From assembly GCF_001270745.1 (NCBI RefSeq), contig NZ_KQ434755.1, positions 62,001-126,000 of the forward strand: a stretch of DNA of 64,000 bases. Reading direction: 5' to 3'. Of the stretch, positions 8,972 through 18,160 are shown piece by piece; position 1 is the first letter of the stretch; each line of letters starts with the position of its first letter. The notes below the pieces were generated by a model that worked only from the letters and a program-made list of their open reading frames with translations, searched no databases and was not told the origin of the DNA. The translations under genes were made by a program, and so were the position numbers. The DNA comes from Jiangella muralis (GTDB taxonomy: Bacteria > Actinomycetota > Actinomycetes > Jiangellales > Jiangellaceae).

Positions 8972-11260
8972 GTGACCATGGATCTTGCCGCCCGCTACGC
9001 CCGGGCCGAGGCACTGCTGCCGCACCACTTCAAGAAGCTGGTCGACGCGCCGCGGGTGAGCCCGGTCTGGATCCGCGACACCGAGACGTTCTGGTACCGC
9101 AGGACGACGGCGAACGGGTCGGAGTTCGTCCTGGTCGACGCGGTGGCAGGCACGAAGAAGCCGGCGTTCGACCATGCCCGGCTGGCGAAGTCGCTCAGCG
9201 GTGTCGTCGACGACGACGTCGATCCGGCCGCGCTGCCGTTCGTCGCGATCGACCTCGTCGACGAGGCGGTGCAGGTCGTCGTCGGCGACAAGCGCATCGA
9301 GGTCTCACTCGACACCTATGCGGCGATCGTCGTCGGGCCGGCCCACCCGGCCGAGGTCCGCTCTCCCGACGGCCGCTGGTCCGTGGGCGCGCGCGACCAC
9401 AACCTGTACGTCCGCGACACGTCGACCGACGAGGAGCGGTGGCTCACCACCGACGGCGTCGAGTCCTACTCCTACGGCTCGATGAACGACGCGGTCGCGT
9501 CGCGGGTGATGCAGGAGAACCTCGGCTTCACCCTGCCGCCGCAGGTGGTGTGGTCGCCGGACTCGACCCGGTTCGTCACCCACCGGCTCGATCAGCGCGG
9601 CGTCGAGCTCATGCACCTGGTCCGCTCCACCCCCGCCGACGGCGGGCGTCCCAGGCCGATGAGCTACCACTACCCGTTGGTCGGCGACGAGAAGATCGCC
9701 ACGGCCGAGTTCCTCGTCGTCGACGTGGCGACGGGGAAGGGGACATGGTCGACGGCTGGACCGATCCCGACACCGTTCGTGCCGACGATCGCCTACGGGT
9801 TCCTCTGGTGGAACGACGACGGCACCAAGATCCACTGGGTGTGGGGCGACCGTGGCGACACGACGTCGAGGGTCCGCGAGCTCGACCCGGCGACCGGCGC
9901 GGACACCGTGCTCGTGGAGGAGACCAGCCAGACCCAGATCCTGTACGCGCCCCACCACCACGAACGCAACGTCACCGTCCTGGAGACGGGGGAGGTGCTG
10001 CTGTGGTCCGAGCGCAGCGGCTGGGGCCACCTGTACCTGCACGCCCCCGACGGCGCGGTCACCACCGTCACCTCCGGTGACTGGCTGGTCCGCCGGATCG
10101 TCGGCGTCGACGAGCGGGCCCGGCGGGTCGTCTTCACCGCGGCCGGTCGTGAGCCCGGTGCCGACATCTACCTGCAGGAGCTCTACTCGGTGTCGCTGGA
10201 CGGTGGCGAGATCACGGCCATCACCTCCGGTGGACTCGACCACGACTGCCTGCCGTCGAGGTCCGGGAAGTACTTCGTCGACGTCACGTCCCGGATCGAC
10301 GTCCCCGCCGTGTCGGTGCTGCGCGACGGGACCACCGGCGAGGTGGTGCTGGACCTGGAGCAGGCGGACGCGTCGGCTCTCTACGCCGCCGGCTGGACAC
10401 CGCCGGAACGCGTCGTGGTCAAGGCGGCCGACGGCGTGACCGACATCTACTGCGCCATCTACACGCCGTTCGACTTCGACCCGTCGCAGCGCTACCCCGT
10501 CCTCGACGAGATCTACGCCGGCCCGCAGGTGTCGACCACGCCGCTGCGGTTCCCGCTGTCCGGCGGCGCCCTGACCGGATCGCGCAACGGGCACGTGTTC
10601 GCCGCGCTCGGCTTCGCCGTCGTCGCCGTCGACGCACGGGGGACCGCGCTGCGGCACAAGGCGTTCCAGGACCACGAGCGCCTGCACGGCGCCGGCCAGT
10701 ACGTCGACGACCATGTCGCGGCGATCACGCAGCTCGCCGAGACCCGGCCGTGGATGGATCTGGACCGCGCCGGCATCTTCGGCCACTCCGGCGGCGGGCT
10801 CGGGTCCACGAGGGCGCTGCTGCAGGCCCCCGACTTCTTCAAGGTCGCGGTCTCGTCCTCCGGCGACCACGACGACAAGACCTACCACGCGTGGTGGGGA
10901 GAGAAGTTCTTCGGGCGACCCGGCGAGTTCGACTACGGGGCCCATTCCAACGCCTCGCTCGCCGGCAACCTGAAGGGCAGGCTCTTCCTGGTGCACGGCG
11001 AGATGGACGACAACGTCACGCCGCATCTGACGATGCGGCTGGTGGACGCGCTGATCGCGGCGAACAGGGACTTCGACCTGCTCATCGTCCCGAACGCCGA
11101 GCACTCCCTGCTGGTGCATCAGGAGTACTGGCTGCGGCGGCGCTGGGACTACCTCGTCCGTCACCTCATGGGCGAGACGCCCCCGGCGTACCGCATCGCG
11201 GACATCCCGCTGGACGCCGAGGTCCTGGCGGCCCTGGGCGCCCAGGCCGGTGGCGCCTGA
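8972..11260 (+). CDS. DPP-IV-like S9 peptidase (S9B type), copy 1 of 3
   Basis: A 762-residue protein with a large N-terminal propeller (to about residue 500) resembling the DPPIV N-terminal region, including VMQENLG and WSPDSTRFVTHRLDQR. A C-terminal hydrolase follows, with a triad of Ser606 (GHSGGG), Asp679 (GEMDDNVTPH) and His711 (NAEHSL). GTG at 8972 is chosen because a GAGGAG ribosome site lies eight bases before it and the two paralogues at 21 and 23 kb begin at the same residue. An ATG at 8951 overlapping the upstream stop is the alternative. The DPP-IV family removes X-Pro or X-Ala dipeptides from N-termini. The elbow has Gly in place of the usual Tyr. No signal peptide is seen. It is the last gene of this operon. 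Confidence 0.92.
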   Translation: MTMDLAARYARAEALLPHHFKKLVDAPRVSPVWIRDTETFWYRRTTANGSEFVLVDAVAGTKKPAFDHARLAKSLSGVVDDDVDPAALPFVAIDLVDEAVQVVVGDKRIEVSLDTYAAIVVGPAHPAEVRSPDGRWSVGARDHNLYVRDTSTDEERWLTTDGVESYSYGSMNDAVASRVMQENLGFTLPPQVVWSPDSTRFVTHRLDQRGVELMHLVRSTPADGGRPRPMSYHYPLVGDEKIATAEFLVVDVATGKGTWSTAGPIPTPFVPTIAYGFLWWNDDGTKIHWVWGDRGDTTSRVRELDPATGADTVLVEETSQTQILYAPHHHERNVTVLETGEVLLWSERSGWGHLYLHAPDGAVTTVTSGDWLVRRIVGVDERARRVVFTAAGREPGADIYLQELYSVSLDGGEITAITSGGLDHDCLPSRSGKYFVDVTSRIDVPAVSVLRDGTTGEVVLDLEQADASALYAAGWTPPERVVVKAADGVTDIYCAIYTPFDFDPSQRYPVLDEIYAGPQVSTTPLRFPLSGGALTGSRNGHVFAALGFAVVAVDARGTALRHKAFQDHERLHGAGQYVDDHVAAITQLAETRPWMDLDRAGIFGHSGGGLGSTRALLQAPDFFKVAVSSSGDHDDKTYHAWWGEKFFGRPGEFDYGAHSNASLAGNLKGRLFLVHGEMDDNVTPHLTMRLVDALIAANRDFDLLIVPNAEHSLLVHQEYWLRRRWDYLVRHLMGETPPAYRIADIPLDAEVLAALGAQAGGA

Positions 11261-11319
11261 GAGAGCGGCGGCGTCGATGGGTGATGGATGTGTGCTGCCC
11301 TGGCTACGCGAATCCCTCA

Positions 11320-11339
11320 TCCACGCGCGGTGGCGTGGG
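11320..11339. terminator. Possible hairpin between convergent operons
   Basis: CCACGC-GCGGTG-GCGTGG (11321-11338) is a perfect six-base stem between the ends of two convergent genes. There is no T-tract, so it is only a weak terminator candidate. Confidence 0.25.
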
Positions 11340-11363
11340 AGACCCGCGACGCCCGGGCGGCGC

Positions 11364-12005
11364 CTACGGGTGCCGGAGGTGGCGCTCCATCAGCGCCTCG
11401 GCGGCCGCGCCGTCGCCCGCCTCGATCAGGTCGACGAGCTCGAGGTGCTGGGCGGCGGCGGGCACGAGGGCGCCCTGCTCGACGAGCGGGGCGAGGGCGG
11501 CCAGGCGCGTCTTGTAGCAGAGCTGGGAGATCAGGTCGACGAGGCGCTGGTTGCCCGCGTAGTCGAGGAGCCGGACGTGGAAGCGGTGGTCGCCCTCGTT
11601 GTAGGCGATCAGGTCGCCGGCGCTCGCCCGGCCGGCGATCTCCTGGGCGAGTCCGCGCAGGGCTGGAACGTCGTGGCGGGGGATCGACGCGGTCGCGCGG
11701 CGTACGGCCGGGGGCTCGAGCAGCAGGCGCAGGTCGGTGATCTCGTCGAGGTCCTGGTCGGACAGCTCGGCGACGCGGAACCCCTTGTTCGGCACCGCCG
11801 ACACCAGGCCCTCGCCGAGTAGGTCGAGCAGCGCCTCGCGCACCGGCGTCGCGGAGATCCCGAAGCGCTGCCCGAGACTCGGTGCGGAGTACACCGTGCC
11901 GGGCTCCATCTCGCCCGAGACGATGGCCTCGCGCAGGGCGCGGGCGACGCTCACCCGCAGCCCTTCCCGTCTGGGGATCTCGGCGAAGGCCGGCATCGAC
12001 ATCAC
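11364..12005 (-). CDS. GntR-family transcriptional regulator (FCD/FadR subfamily)
   Basis: A 213-residue regulator. Residues 15-80 form the winged helix-turn-helix, with SLGQRFGISATPVREAL as the recognition part. The C-terminal FCD ligand domain shows the metal-binding pattern in LRLLLEPPAV, DHRFH and AQHLELVDLI. GTG at 12005 or ATG at 12002 are equally possible starts. The gene is the last of the minus-strand operon that encodes the peptide importer, a CocE-like hydrolase and an SDR. It probably controls that operon, and perhaps the flanking peptidase operons, in response to an acidic metabolite. The operator is not proven; an inverted repeat upstream of the importer at 19767-19781 is the best candidate. 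Confidence 0.9.
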   Translation of the reverse strand: MMSMPAFAEIPRREGLRVSVARALREAIVSGEMEPGTVYSAPSLGQRFGISATPVREALLDLLGEGLVSAVPNKGFRVAELSDQDLDEITDLRLLLEPPAVRRATASIPRHDVPALRGLAQEIAGRASAGDLIAYNEGDHRFHVRLLDYAGNQRLVDLISQLCYKTRLAALAPLVEQGALVPAAAQHLELVDLIEAGDGAAAEALMERHLRHP

Positions 12006-12012
12006 GGCGTGG

Positions 12013-12822
12013 CTACTTCGGGGGCAGCCGCACGCCGCCGTCGACCCGGACGACCGAGCCGTTCATGTAGGGGTTCGTCAGGCACTCCACCACCATGCGG
12101 GCGACCTCGTCGGGCCGGCCGAGCCGCTTGGGGAAGAGCACCGACTGGCCGAGCCGGGCCTTGAACTCCTCGGCCTCCTCGCCCACACCGTAGATCGGGG
12201 TGTCGACGAGGCCCGGCGCGATGGTGTTGAGCCGGATCCCGCTGACCGACAGGTCGCGGGCCACCGGGAGCGTGAGACCCACGATGCCGCCCTTGGACGA
12301 CGAGTACGCGGCCTGGCCGATCTGACCGTCGAACGCGGCCACGCTCGCGAACGCCACGATCGCTCCGCGCGCGCCGTCGGCGTCGGGCTCGTTGCGGCTC
12401 ATCGCGGTGGCGGCGAGCCGGATCGTGTCGAAGGTGCCGATCAGGTTCACCCCGAGGACCTTGGTGTAAAGCTCGAGGTCGTGGGCCGAGGTGAACTCGC
12501 CGTCGCGGCCGATGGTCCGCTGGGCCGGCGCGAAGCCGGCCGAGCAGACCACCGCGCGCAGCGGTGCCAGCTCGACGGCCCGTTCGACCGCGGCCTGGAC
12601 CTGCTCGGTGCGGGTGACGTCGACCTCGACGAAGACGCCGCCGAGTTCGTCGGCCAGCGCGCTGCCCTTCTCGGCCTGCAGGTCGGCGAGGACGACCCGC
12701 GCGCCGGCCGCGGCCAGCTGCCGGGCCGCCGCCGCGCCGATGCCCGAAGCGGCGCCGGTGACGAGCGCGGACGCGCCCGTCAGCACCGTGGCCCCGGGTG
12801 CGGCGATGCTGTCACTGGTCAT
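12013..12822 (-). CDS. Short-chain dehydrogenase/reductase (SDR)
   Basis: A 269-residue classical SDR. The NAD(P) site is VTGAASGIGAAAARQL near residue 20, with Asp after beta-2 in VVLADLQ, which favours NAD. The catalytic Tyr-Lys pair is in AAYSSSKGG with a Ser upstream (VAFASVAAF). RLNTIAPGLVDT and the C-terminal GSVVRVDGGVR are standard SDR features. The ATG at 12822 overlaps the stop of the CocE-like gene (ATGA). It probably interconverts an alcohol and a ketone during breakdown of the imported compound, alongside the GMC oxidoreductase and aldehyde dehydrogenase of the facing operon. The substrate is unknown. Confidence 0.92.
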   Translation of the reverse strand: MTSDSIAAPGATVLTGASALVTGAASGIGAAAARQLAAAGARVVLADLQAEKGSALADELGGVFVEVDVTRTEQVQAAVERAVELAPLRAVVCSAGFAPAQRTIGRDGEFTSAHDLELYTKVLGVNLIGTFDTIRLAATAMSRNEPDADGARGAIVAFASVAAFDGQIGQAAYSSSKGGIVGLTLPVARDLSVSGIRLNTIAPGLVDTPIYGVGEEAEEFKARLGQSVLFPKRLGRPDEVARMVVECLTNPYMNGSVVRVDGGVRLPPK

Positions 12823-14519
12823 GACTCGATCTCCAATCGGATCCGCGACGGTCGCTCGTCGCCGTGGAAGACGCTGTTGTGCGCCACGCGTGGTTCGGCC
12901 TGGGTGGCGATCGGCTCGAACGTGTTGAGGTTCCGGGCGAACCAGGGGAACTCCGAGCTGGCCAGCACCAGCCTGATCCGGTGGCCCGGCCGGATCGTGT
13001 GGAACATGGGGGTGAGCTCGATCGGGTAGCGCTCGACCGCGCCCGGCGTGACGGCCTCGGGCGCGGACAGGTCGTTGCGGTGCGACGCGCGCAGACAGCC
13101 CCAGGCGACGCAGAGCGCCCGGCCCTCCTCGTCGACGTCGGCCAACTTCACGTGCCACTCCGTGTCCTCGCCGTCAGTGGACGCCCACAGCTCGGCCTCG
13201 CCCCAGCCGCGGATGGTCACGGCGCCGTCGAACGGCGCACTGGTCCACGACACGACGCCGGGCTGGGCCTCGAGTTCGGCGAGATCCAGGTCCGGCTCCA
13301 GGGGCAGGTTCTCCAGGTCGACGCTCAGGCCGTTGGGCGACAGCGGGTCGTAGTCGTAGCTCCGCGACCCGGCCGCGCCGGGCGACGCGCCGAGGGAGGC
13401 GTCGTCGCCGAGGTACAGGCTCAGCTCCCGGGTGCCGCCGGTCCAGGCCGGCCGGACCTGCCACGACTTCGCGCCGGGGTCGTAGATCTGCACCCGCGGC
13501 TCGTCGTCGACCCCGTTGTCCTCGCCGCGCAGGAACCGGTCGAAGAAGCGCAGCTGGATGCCGGCCATGTCGACCGTCCCGCCGGGGTACTCGATGCCCT
13601 TGTACGTGCTGGTCGGGTAGTACGACGACACGTGGCTCCACGGCCCGACGAGCAGCCACTGCCGGTCGCGGGCGGGCGAGTGCGCCATCATCTGCTCGTA
13701 GTGGTGGAACGCGGCCTGGATGTCCTCGCGGTCGTGCCAGCCGGTGACGTGCAGGGTCGGGACGTCGAAGGTGTAGGCGCCGTCGAAGCGGCGGCCACGC
13801 CACACGTCGTCGAGGGCGTCGTGCTCCATCCACTCCGCCCAGCCGGGCCCGGCGGTGTCGAGGACGTCGCCCATCGCCTGGACCGGCAGCAGGTCGAACA
13901 GGGCGGGCACGTCGAGGCTGGAGTCCATGATGCGGCGCCGCACCGCCGCCCACCACCACACGAAGAACAGCTGGAAGCACCCGTAGGTGTACGGGATCTC
14001 CTGCTGCCACCGTCCGGCCGCGGAGAACGGGGTCGCCGCCCGCAGGTGCGGCGGGTTCTGGCTGACGGTGGCCATGGTGGTCCACCCGTCGTAGCTCAGG
14101 CCCTCGGCGCCGACCGCGCCGTCGCACCAGTCCTGCGCCGCCACCCACTCGACGACGTCGTGCCCGTCCTGCGCCTCGGTGATGGTGAACGGGTGCCACA
14201 GGCCCTCGGACTTGCCGCGCCCACGGACGTCGTACCGGATGTGCACATAGCCGGCGTCGACCTTCCGGCTGACGTCCTCCGGCATCCCGGCGCTCTTGTC
14301 GTACGGGGTCCCGCGCACGATCGCGGGCGCGGGCAGCGCCGCGGCCGCCGGAAGGTGCACGGTGGCCGCGAGCTCGACGCCGTCGCGCATCGGGATGCCG
14401 GCCTCGAACGATCGCGGCGCCGTCAGGTCGACCTGCCGGTAGGCGTCGAAGACGTCGCGTGGCGGACGGTCCGGGGTCGACGCTCCGAACGGCGCGCGTC
14501 CGAGGGTCCCGTACGTCAT
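12819..14519 (-). CDS. CocE/NonD-type hydrolase, X-Pro dipeptidyl-peptidase (S15) family
   Basis: A 566-residue enzyme with the S15 architecture: an alpha/beta-hydrolase with a helical cap, then a C-terminal jelly-roll domain from about residue 340. The triad is Ser142 (GLSYDGWT), Asp263 (GWHDRED) and His296 (GPWSHVS), matching the layout of cocaine esterase and X-Pro dipeptidyl-peptidase. An IVRGTPYDKS block near residue 75 is typical of the family. The ATG overlaps the upstream ABC ATPase stop. In a peptide-importer operon, an X-Pro peptidase or an acyl/amide esterase are both reasonable, and the sequence alone does not separate them. No signal peptide is present. Confidence 0.9.
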   Translation of the reverse strand: MTYGTLGRAPFGASTPDRPPRDVFDAYRQVDLTAPRSFEAGIPMRDGVELAATVHLPAAAALPAPAIVRGTPYDKSAGMPEDVSRKVDAGYVHIRYDVRGRGKSEGLWHPFTITEAQDGHDVVEWVAAQDWCDGAVGAEGLSYDGWTTMATVSQNPPHLRAATPFSAAGRWQQEIPYTYGCFQLFFVWWWAAVRRRIMDSSLDVPALFDLLPVQAMGDVLDTAGPGWAEWMEHDALDDVWRGRRFDGAYTFDVPTLHVTGWHDREDIQAAFHHYEQMMAHSPARDRQWLLVGPWSHVSSYYPTSTYKGIEYPGGTVDMAGIQLRFFDRFLRGEDNGVDDEPRVQIYDPGAKSWQVRPAWTGGTRELSLYLGDDASLGASPGAAGSRSYDYDPLSPNGLSVDLENLPLEPDLDLAELEAQPGVVSWTSAPFDGAVTIRGWGEAELWASTDGEDTEWHVKLADVDEEGRALCVAWGCLRASHRNDLSAPEAVTPGAVERYPIELTPMFHTIRPGHRIRLVLASSEFPWFARNLNTFEPIATQAEPRVAHNSVFHGDERPSRIRLEIES

Positions 14520-15349
14520 GGGGTGCTCCTCTGCTTCGGTTGCCGGTGCTCGAGGTCCAGGTCCAGCGGTGGCAGGTCCGTCGCCGCCGCGAGGAGGGTC
14601 CGGGTGAAGTCCGCCGACGGCTCGGTCAGCACCTGGCCCACCGTGCCCTCCTCGACGATCAGCCCGTCGGCCATGACGGCGACGCGGTCGCACAGCTGCC
14701 TGACGACGGCGAGGTCGTGCGAGATGAACAGCATGGTCAGCCCCAGCTCGCGCTGCAGCTGCTTCAGCAGGAGCAGCACCGAGGCCTGGATCGAGACGTC
14801 CAGCGCGGACACCGGCTCGTCGGCGACGAGCAGCGACGGCTCGACGGCCAGCGCCCGGGCGATGCCGAGCCGTTGCCGCTGCCCGCCGGAGAAGGCGCGG
14901 GGACGCTGGTCCAGCGCGCTGCGCGGCATCCCGACCAGGTCGAGCAGTTCGGCCGCCCGCCGTTCCGCGGCCTCGCGGCCGGCGGCCAGGCGGTGCACGC
15001 GCAGGATCTCGATCAGCGCGGCGCCGATCGTCATGCGCGGGTTCAGGCTGCTGTACGGGTCCTGGAAGATCATCTGGATGGCCCGGCGCTGACCATGGTC
15101 GCGGGCCGGGTCCAGCGGGGCGCCCGCGAACGTGATGGAGCCGCGGGTCGGCTTCTGCAGCCCGACGACGCACTTGGCGGTCGTCGACTTGCCCGACCCC
15201 GACTCGCCGACCAGGGCGAACGCCTCGCCGGGGCGCACGGAGAAGTCGACGCCCCGGACGGCGTGGATCCGGCCGCGGTCACCGCCCCAGCCCCGGCCGG
15301 AGGCGAACGTCACCACGAGGTCCCGCACGTCGAGCAGGGGTTCGGTCAT
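14516..15349 (-). CDS. Peptide ABC importer ATP-binding protein (DppF/OppF type)
   Basis: A 277-residue ATPase of the oligopeptide/dipeptide importer class. Walker A is GESGSGKST, the Q-loop is in MIFQDPYSSLNP, the signature is FSGGQRQRLG, Walker B is LLVADEPVSALD and the switch His is in FISHDLAV. It is shorter than most OppF proteins and lacks the C-terminal Cys-rich oligo_HPY extension that the partner ATPase has. The ATG at 15349 overlaps the stop of that partner. It powers the importer formed with the two permeases and the lipoprotein encoded upstream in this operon. Confidence 0.93.
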   Translation of the reverse strand: MTEPLLDVRDLVVTFASGRGWGGDRGRIHAVRGVDFSVRPGEAFALVGESGSGKSTTAKCVVGLQKPTRGSITFAGAPLDPARDHGQRRAIQMIFQDPYSSLNPRMTIGAALIEILRVHRLAAGREAAERRAAELLDLVGMPRSALDQRPRAFSGGQRQRLGIARALAVEPSLLVADEPVSALDVSIQASVLLLLKQLQRELGLTMLFISHDLAVVRQLCDRVAVMADGLIVEEGTVGQVLTEPSADFTRTLLAAATDLPPLDLDLEHRQPKQRSTP

Positions 15350-16341
15350 GACGTCCCTCCCGCCATGGCGGCCAGCAGGGGATGGCGCCGGCAGGCGGTC
15401 GAGCGGCCGGCGCCGATCGGGACGAACTCGACCTCGCTCCGGCACTCGGGTTCGGCGTACTCGCAGCGGGGCGCGAACGCGCAGCCGGGCAGCTCCTCGC
15501 CACGCTGCGGCGGGTTGCCGGGGATCGCCCGCAGGCCGTCGATGTCGCGGTCGCGGGTGGGCACGGCCCGCAGCAGCGCCAGCGTGTACGGATGCCGGGG
15601 ACGGCGCAGCAGTTGCTCCGTCGGTCCCTCCTCCACGACCTGGCCGGCGTACATCACGGCGATGCGGTCGCAGATCCGCGCCGCCACGCCCAGGTCGTGC
15701 GTCACGAAGACGATCCCGATGCCGAGGTCGCGGACGAGGTCCGCCAGCAGGTCCAGGATCTTGAGCGTGACGGTGGCGTCCAGGGCGGTGGTCGGCTCGT
15801 CGCACAGCAGCAGCGACGGGTTCCCGGCCAGGGCGATCGCGATGACCACGCGCTGGCGCATCCCGCCGGACAGCTGGTGCGGGAACTGGCGGTAGCGGCG
15901 GGCGGGCTCGGGGAAACCGACCCGTTCCAGCAGCTCGACGGCCCGGGTCCGCGCCTGGGACCGGGAGAGGTCGCCGCGGGCCATCGCGGCCTCGGCGATC
16001 TGCCGCCCGATCCGCATCGTCGGGTTCAACGCCGTCATCGGCTCCTGGAAGACCATGCCGACGGTGTGGCCGCGCAGCCTGCGAAGCACCTGCGGGCCGG
16101 CCCTGACCACGTCGACCCGGTCGACCTCGATGTCGCCGCCGGCGACGGCGACGCCGGTGGGCAGCAGCCCGGCGATCGCCCGCAGGGTCAGCGACTTCCC
16201 GGACCCGGACTCGCCGGCGATGCCGACGACCTCGCCGCGGGCCGCATGCAGCGACGCGCCGCGCACCACGTCGTGCGTCTCGTCGCCGACGCGCAGCCGC
16301 AGGCCTCGCACCGAGAGCAGGTGCTCGGCCGGCCCGGTCAC
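15346..16341 (-). CDS. Peptide ABC importer ATP-binding protein (DppD/OppD type)
   Basis: A 331-residue ATPase. Walker A is GESGSGKSL, the signature is LSGGMRQRVV, Walker B is LLLCDEPTTALD and the switch region is FVTHDLGV. The C-terminal extension has a Cys cluster (PGCAFAPRC, then CEYAEPEC), as in the oligo_HPY domain, where related proteins can bind an iron-sulphur cluster. The GTG start at 16341 overlaps the upstream permease stop. It pairs with the shorter ATPase encoded next in the operon. Confidence 0.93.
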   Translation of the reverse strand: MTGPAEHLLSVRGLRLRVGDETHDVVRGASLHAARGEVVGIAGESGSGKSLTLRAIAGLLPTGVAVAGGDIEVDRVDVVRAGPQVLRRLRGHTVGMVFQEPMTALNPTMRIGRQIAEAAMARGDLSRSQARTRAVELLERVGFPEPARRYRQFPHQLSGGMRQRVVIAIALAGNPSLLLCDEPTTALDATVTLKILDLLADLVRDLGIGIVFVTHDLGVAARICDRIAVMYAGQVVEEGPTEQLLRRPRHPYTLALLRAVPTRDRDIDGLRAIPGNPPQRGEELPGCAFAPRCEYAEPECRSEVEFVPIGAGRSTACRRHPLLAAMAGGTS

Positions 16342-17219
16342 TGGGCGTTCCACTTCTGCGAGAGGCCGTCGGCGATCAGCGACAGCCCGAGGCCCGCGGC
16401 GCAGATGGCCAGGCCGGGGAAGACGGCCAGCCACCAGTGCGTCGTGAAGTACGGCTGGGCGTCGGCGATCATCGTGCCCCAGTCGGGCGCCGGCGGCGGC
16501 ACGCCCAGGCCGAGGAAGCCGAGCGCGGTGATGAACAGGATGATGGCGACGGCGTCGGACATCGCGAACGTGACCGGCTGCGCGATGATGTTGCGCAGGA
16601 TGTGCCGGCCCAGGATGCGCCGGGTCGGCAGTCCGCTCACCTTCGCCGCGAGCACGTAGTCCATCGAGCGTTCCCGCCGCACCAGGTCCCTGGCCAGCCG
16701 GGCGTAGGAGACCCAGCTCACCAGCGTCACCGCCACGATGATCGTCGGGATGCCGGGCCCGAGGATGAACACGAGGGCGATCAGGAGGACCATCACGGGG
16801 AAGGCGAACACGACGTTGACCACCCCGGTGACGACACGGTCGACGATCCCGCCCCGGTACCCGGCGATCGTGCCGACGGCGACGCCGATCGCCAGCGGCA
16901 GCAACACGGCGCCCACGGCGACGAACAGGTCGGTCCGGGCGGCGTACAGCATCCGGGTCAGCACATCGCGGCCGAGCGCGTCGGTCCCGAGTGGATGGCC
17001 GTCCGTGCCGGGCGGCGCCAGCGCGTTGGGGATGTCCTGGCGGATCGGATCCGCCGGCGACAGCACGCCCGCGAGGAGCGCCGCCAGCATCATGATGCCG
17101 ATGATGGCCACGCCGATCGCCAGCGACGCGTCGGCGCCGCGCGACGAGCGGCGGCGCCGGGACCGGCGCTCGTACCATGCCGCCACACCGGTGCGGGACA
17201 GGCTGCTGCTGATGCTCAC
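16338..17219 (-). CDS. Peptide ABC importer permease (DppC type)
   Basis: A 293-residue inner-membrane permease. A basic N-terminus is followed by one hydrophobic segment and the DppC-type extracellular region with HPLGTDALGRDVL. The BPD_transp_1 core comes next, with the ATPase-contact loop around LVRRERSMDYVLAAKVSG. The C-terminal part includes FLGLGVPPPAPDWGTM, which is diagnostic of DppC/OppC. It forms the channel with the DppB-type permease, whose stop it overlaps. Confidence 0.93.
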   Translation of the reverse strand: MSISSSLSRTGVAAWYERRSRRRRSSRGADASLAIGVAIIGIMMLAALLAGVLSPADPIRQDIPNALAPPGTDGHPLGTDALGRDVLTRMLYAARTDLFVAVGAVLLPLAIGVAVGTIAGYRGGIVDRVVTGVVNVVFAFPVMVLLIALVFILGPGIPTIIVAVTLVSWVSYARLARDLVRRERSMDYVLAAKVSGLPTRRILGRHILRNIIAQPVTFAMSDAVAIILFITALGFLGLGVPPPAPDWGTMIADAQPYFTTHWWLAVFPGLAICAAGLGLSLIADGLSQKWNAQ

Positions 17220-18157
17220 TGGACCTCCACGCGGGGGTCGATCAGCGCCTGGGCCAGGTCGCCGAGGATGTTGACGATGACGACCAGGACGGCCAGCACC
17301 AGCGTGACCGCCTGGACGAGCGGGAAGTCGCGGGCGTCGATGCCGGTCAGCATGAGGTCGCCGAGGCCGCCCAGCCCGAAGACCCGCTCGATCACGAGCG
17401 TGCCGCCGATCAGGAAGCTCACGTTCACCGTGAGCACCGTGACCGACGGAGCCAGGGCGTTGCGCAGGAGGTGCCGCATCCGGATCTGGTGCGGCGTCAG
17501 CCCCTTGGCCCGCGCGGTGGTCACGAAGTCGGACTCGGTGACCCGCAGCACCTCGGTGCGCAGGCTCCGGACGATGAGTGGGGTCATCCCGGCGGCGATG
17601 GTCAGGCTCGGCAGGAACAGCGACTCGAGGTGGCCGAGGAGGCCCGGCTCGACGCCCGCGGCCGGCAGCAGCAGCCAGTTCACCGACACCACCTCGATCA
17701 GCACCAGTCCCAGCCAGAAGCCCGGCACACCCAGGCCGACGACCGAGATGACGCGGACCACCCGGTCACGCAGCGCCGCGGGCCGCGACGCCGCCCACAG
17801 CGCCAGCGGCACGGCGAACAGGCAGGCCAGCACGGCCGCGTACGCGATCAGCCACAGGGTGACCGGCAGCCGGGCGGCGATCAGGTCGCCGGCCGACTGG
17901 CCGAACCGCAGCGACGTGCCGAGGTCGCCGCCGAGGAGCCGCTCCATGAACAGCAGGTACTGCTCGTGCAGCGGCTGGTCCAACCCCCACTGGCTGTGCA
18001 GCGCGTCGACCGCGTCCGGCGTCGCCCGCGCCCCGAGGGCGGTCTGGGCCGGGTCACCCGGCACCAGATGGATCAGGACGAAGACCACCAGCGTCACGCC
18101 GAGCAGGACCGGCACGGCCTGCAGCAGGCGGCTGGCGAAGAACCTCGCGAAGGCCAT
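17216..18157 (-). CDS. Peptide ABC importer permease (DppB type)
   Basis: A 313-residue permease with the DppB N-terminal segment LVFVLIHLVPGDPA, then LGVPGFWLGLVLI and the ATPase-contact loop LRVTESDFVTTARAKGL. The C-terminal VIERVFGLGGLG is also typical. About six membrane segments are visible. It lies three bases downstream of the binding-protein gene stop and forms the transmembrane channel with the DppC-type partner. Confidence 0.93.
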   Translation of the reverse strand: MAFARFFASRLLQAVPVLLGVTLVVFVLIHLVPGDPAQTALGARATPDAVDALHSQWGLDQPLHEQYLLFMERLLGGDLGTSLRFGQSAGDLIAARLPVTLWLIAYAAVLACLFAVPLALWAASRPAALRDRVVRVISVVGLGVPGFWLGLVLIEVVSVNWLLLPAAGVEPGLLGHLESLFLPSLTIAAGMTPLIVRSLRTEVLRVTESDFVTTARAKGLTPHQIRMRHLLRNALAPSVTVLTVNVSFLIGGTLVIERVFGLGGLGDLMLTGIDARDFPLVQAVTLVLAVLVVIVNILGDLAQALIDPRVEVQ

Positions 18158-18160
18158 CGC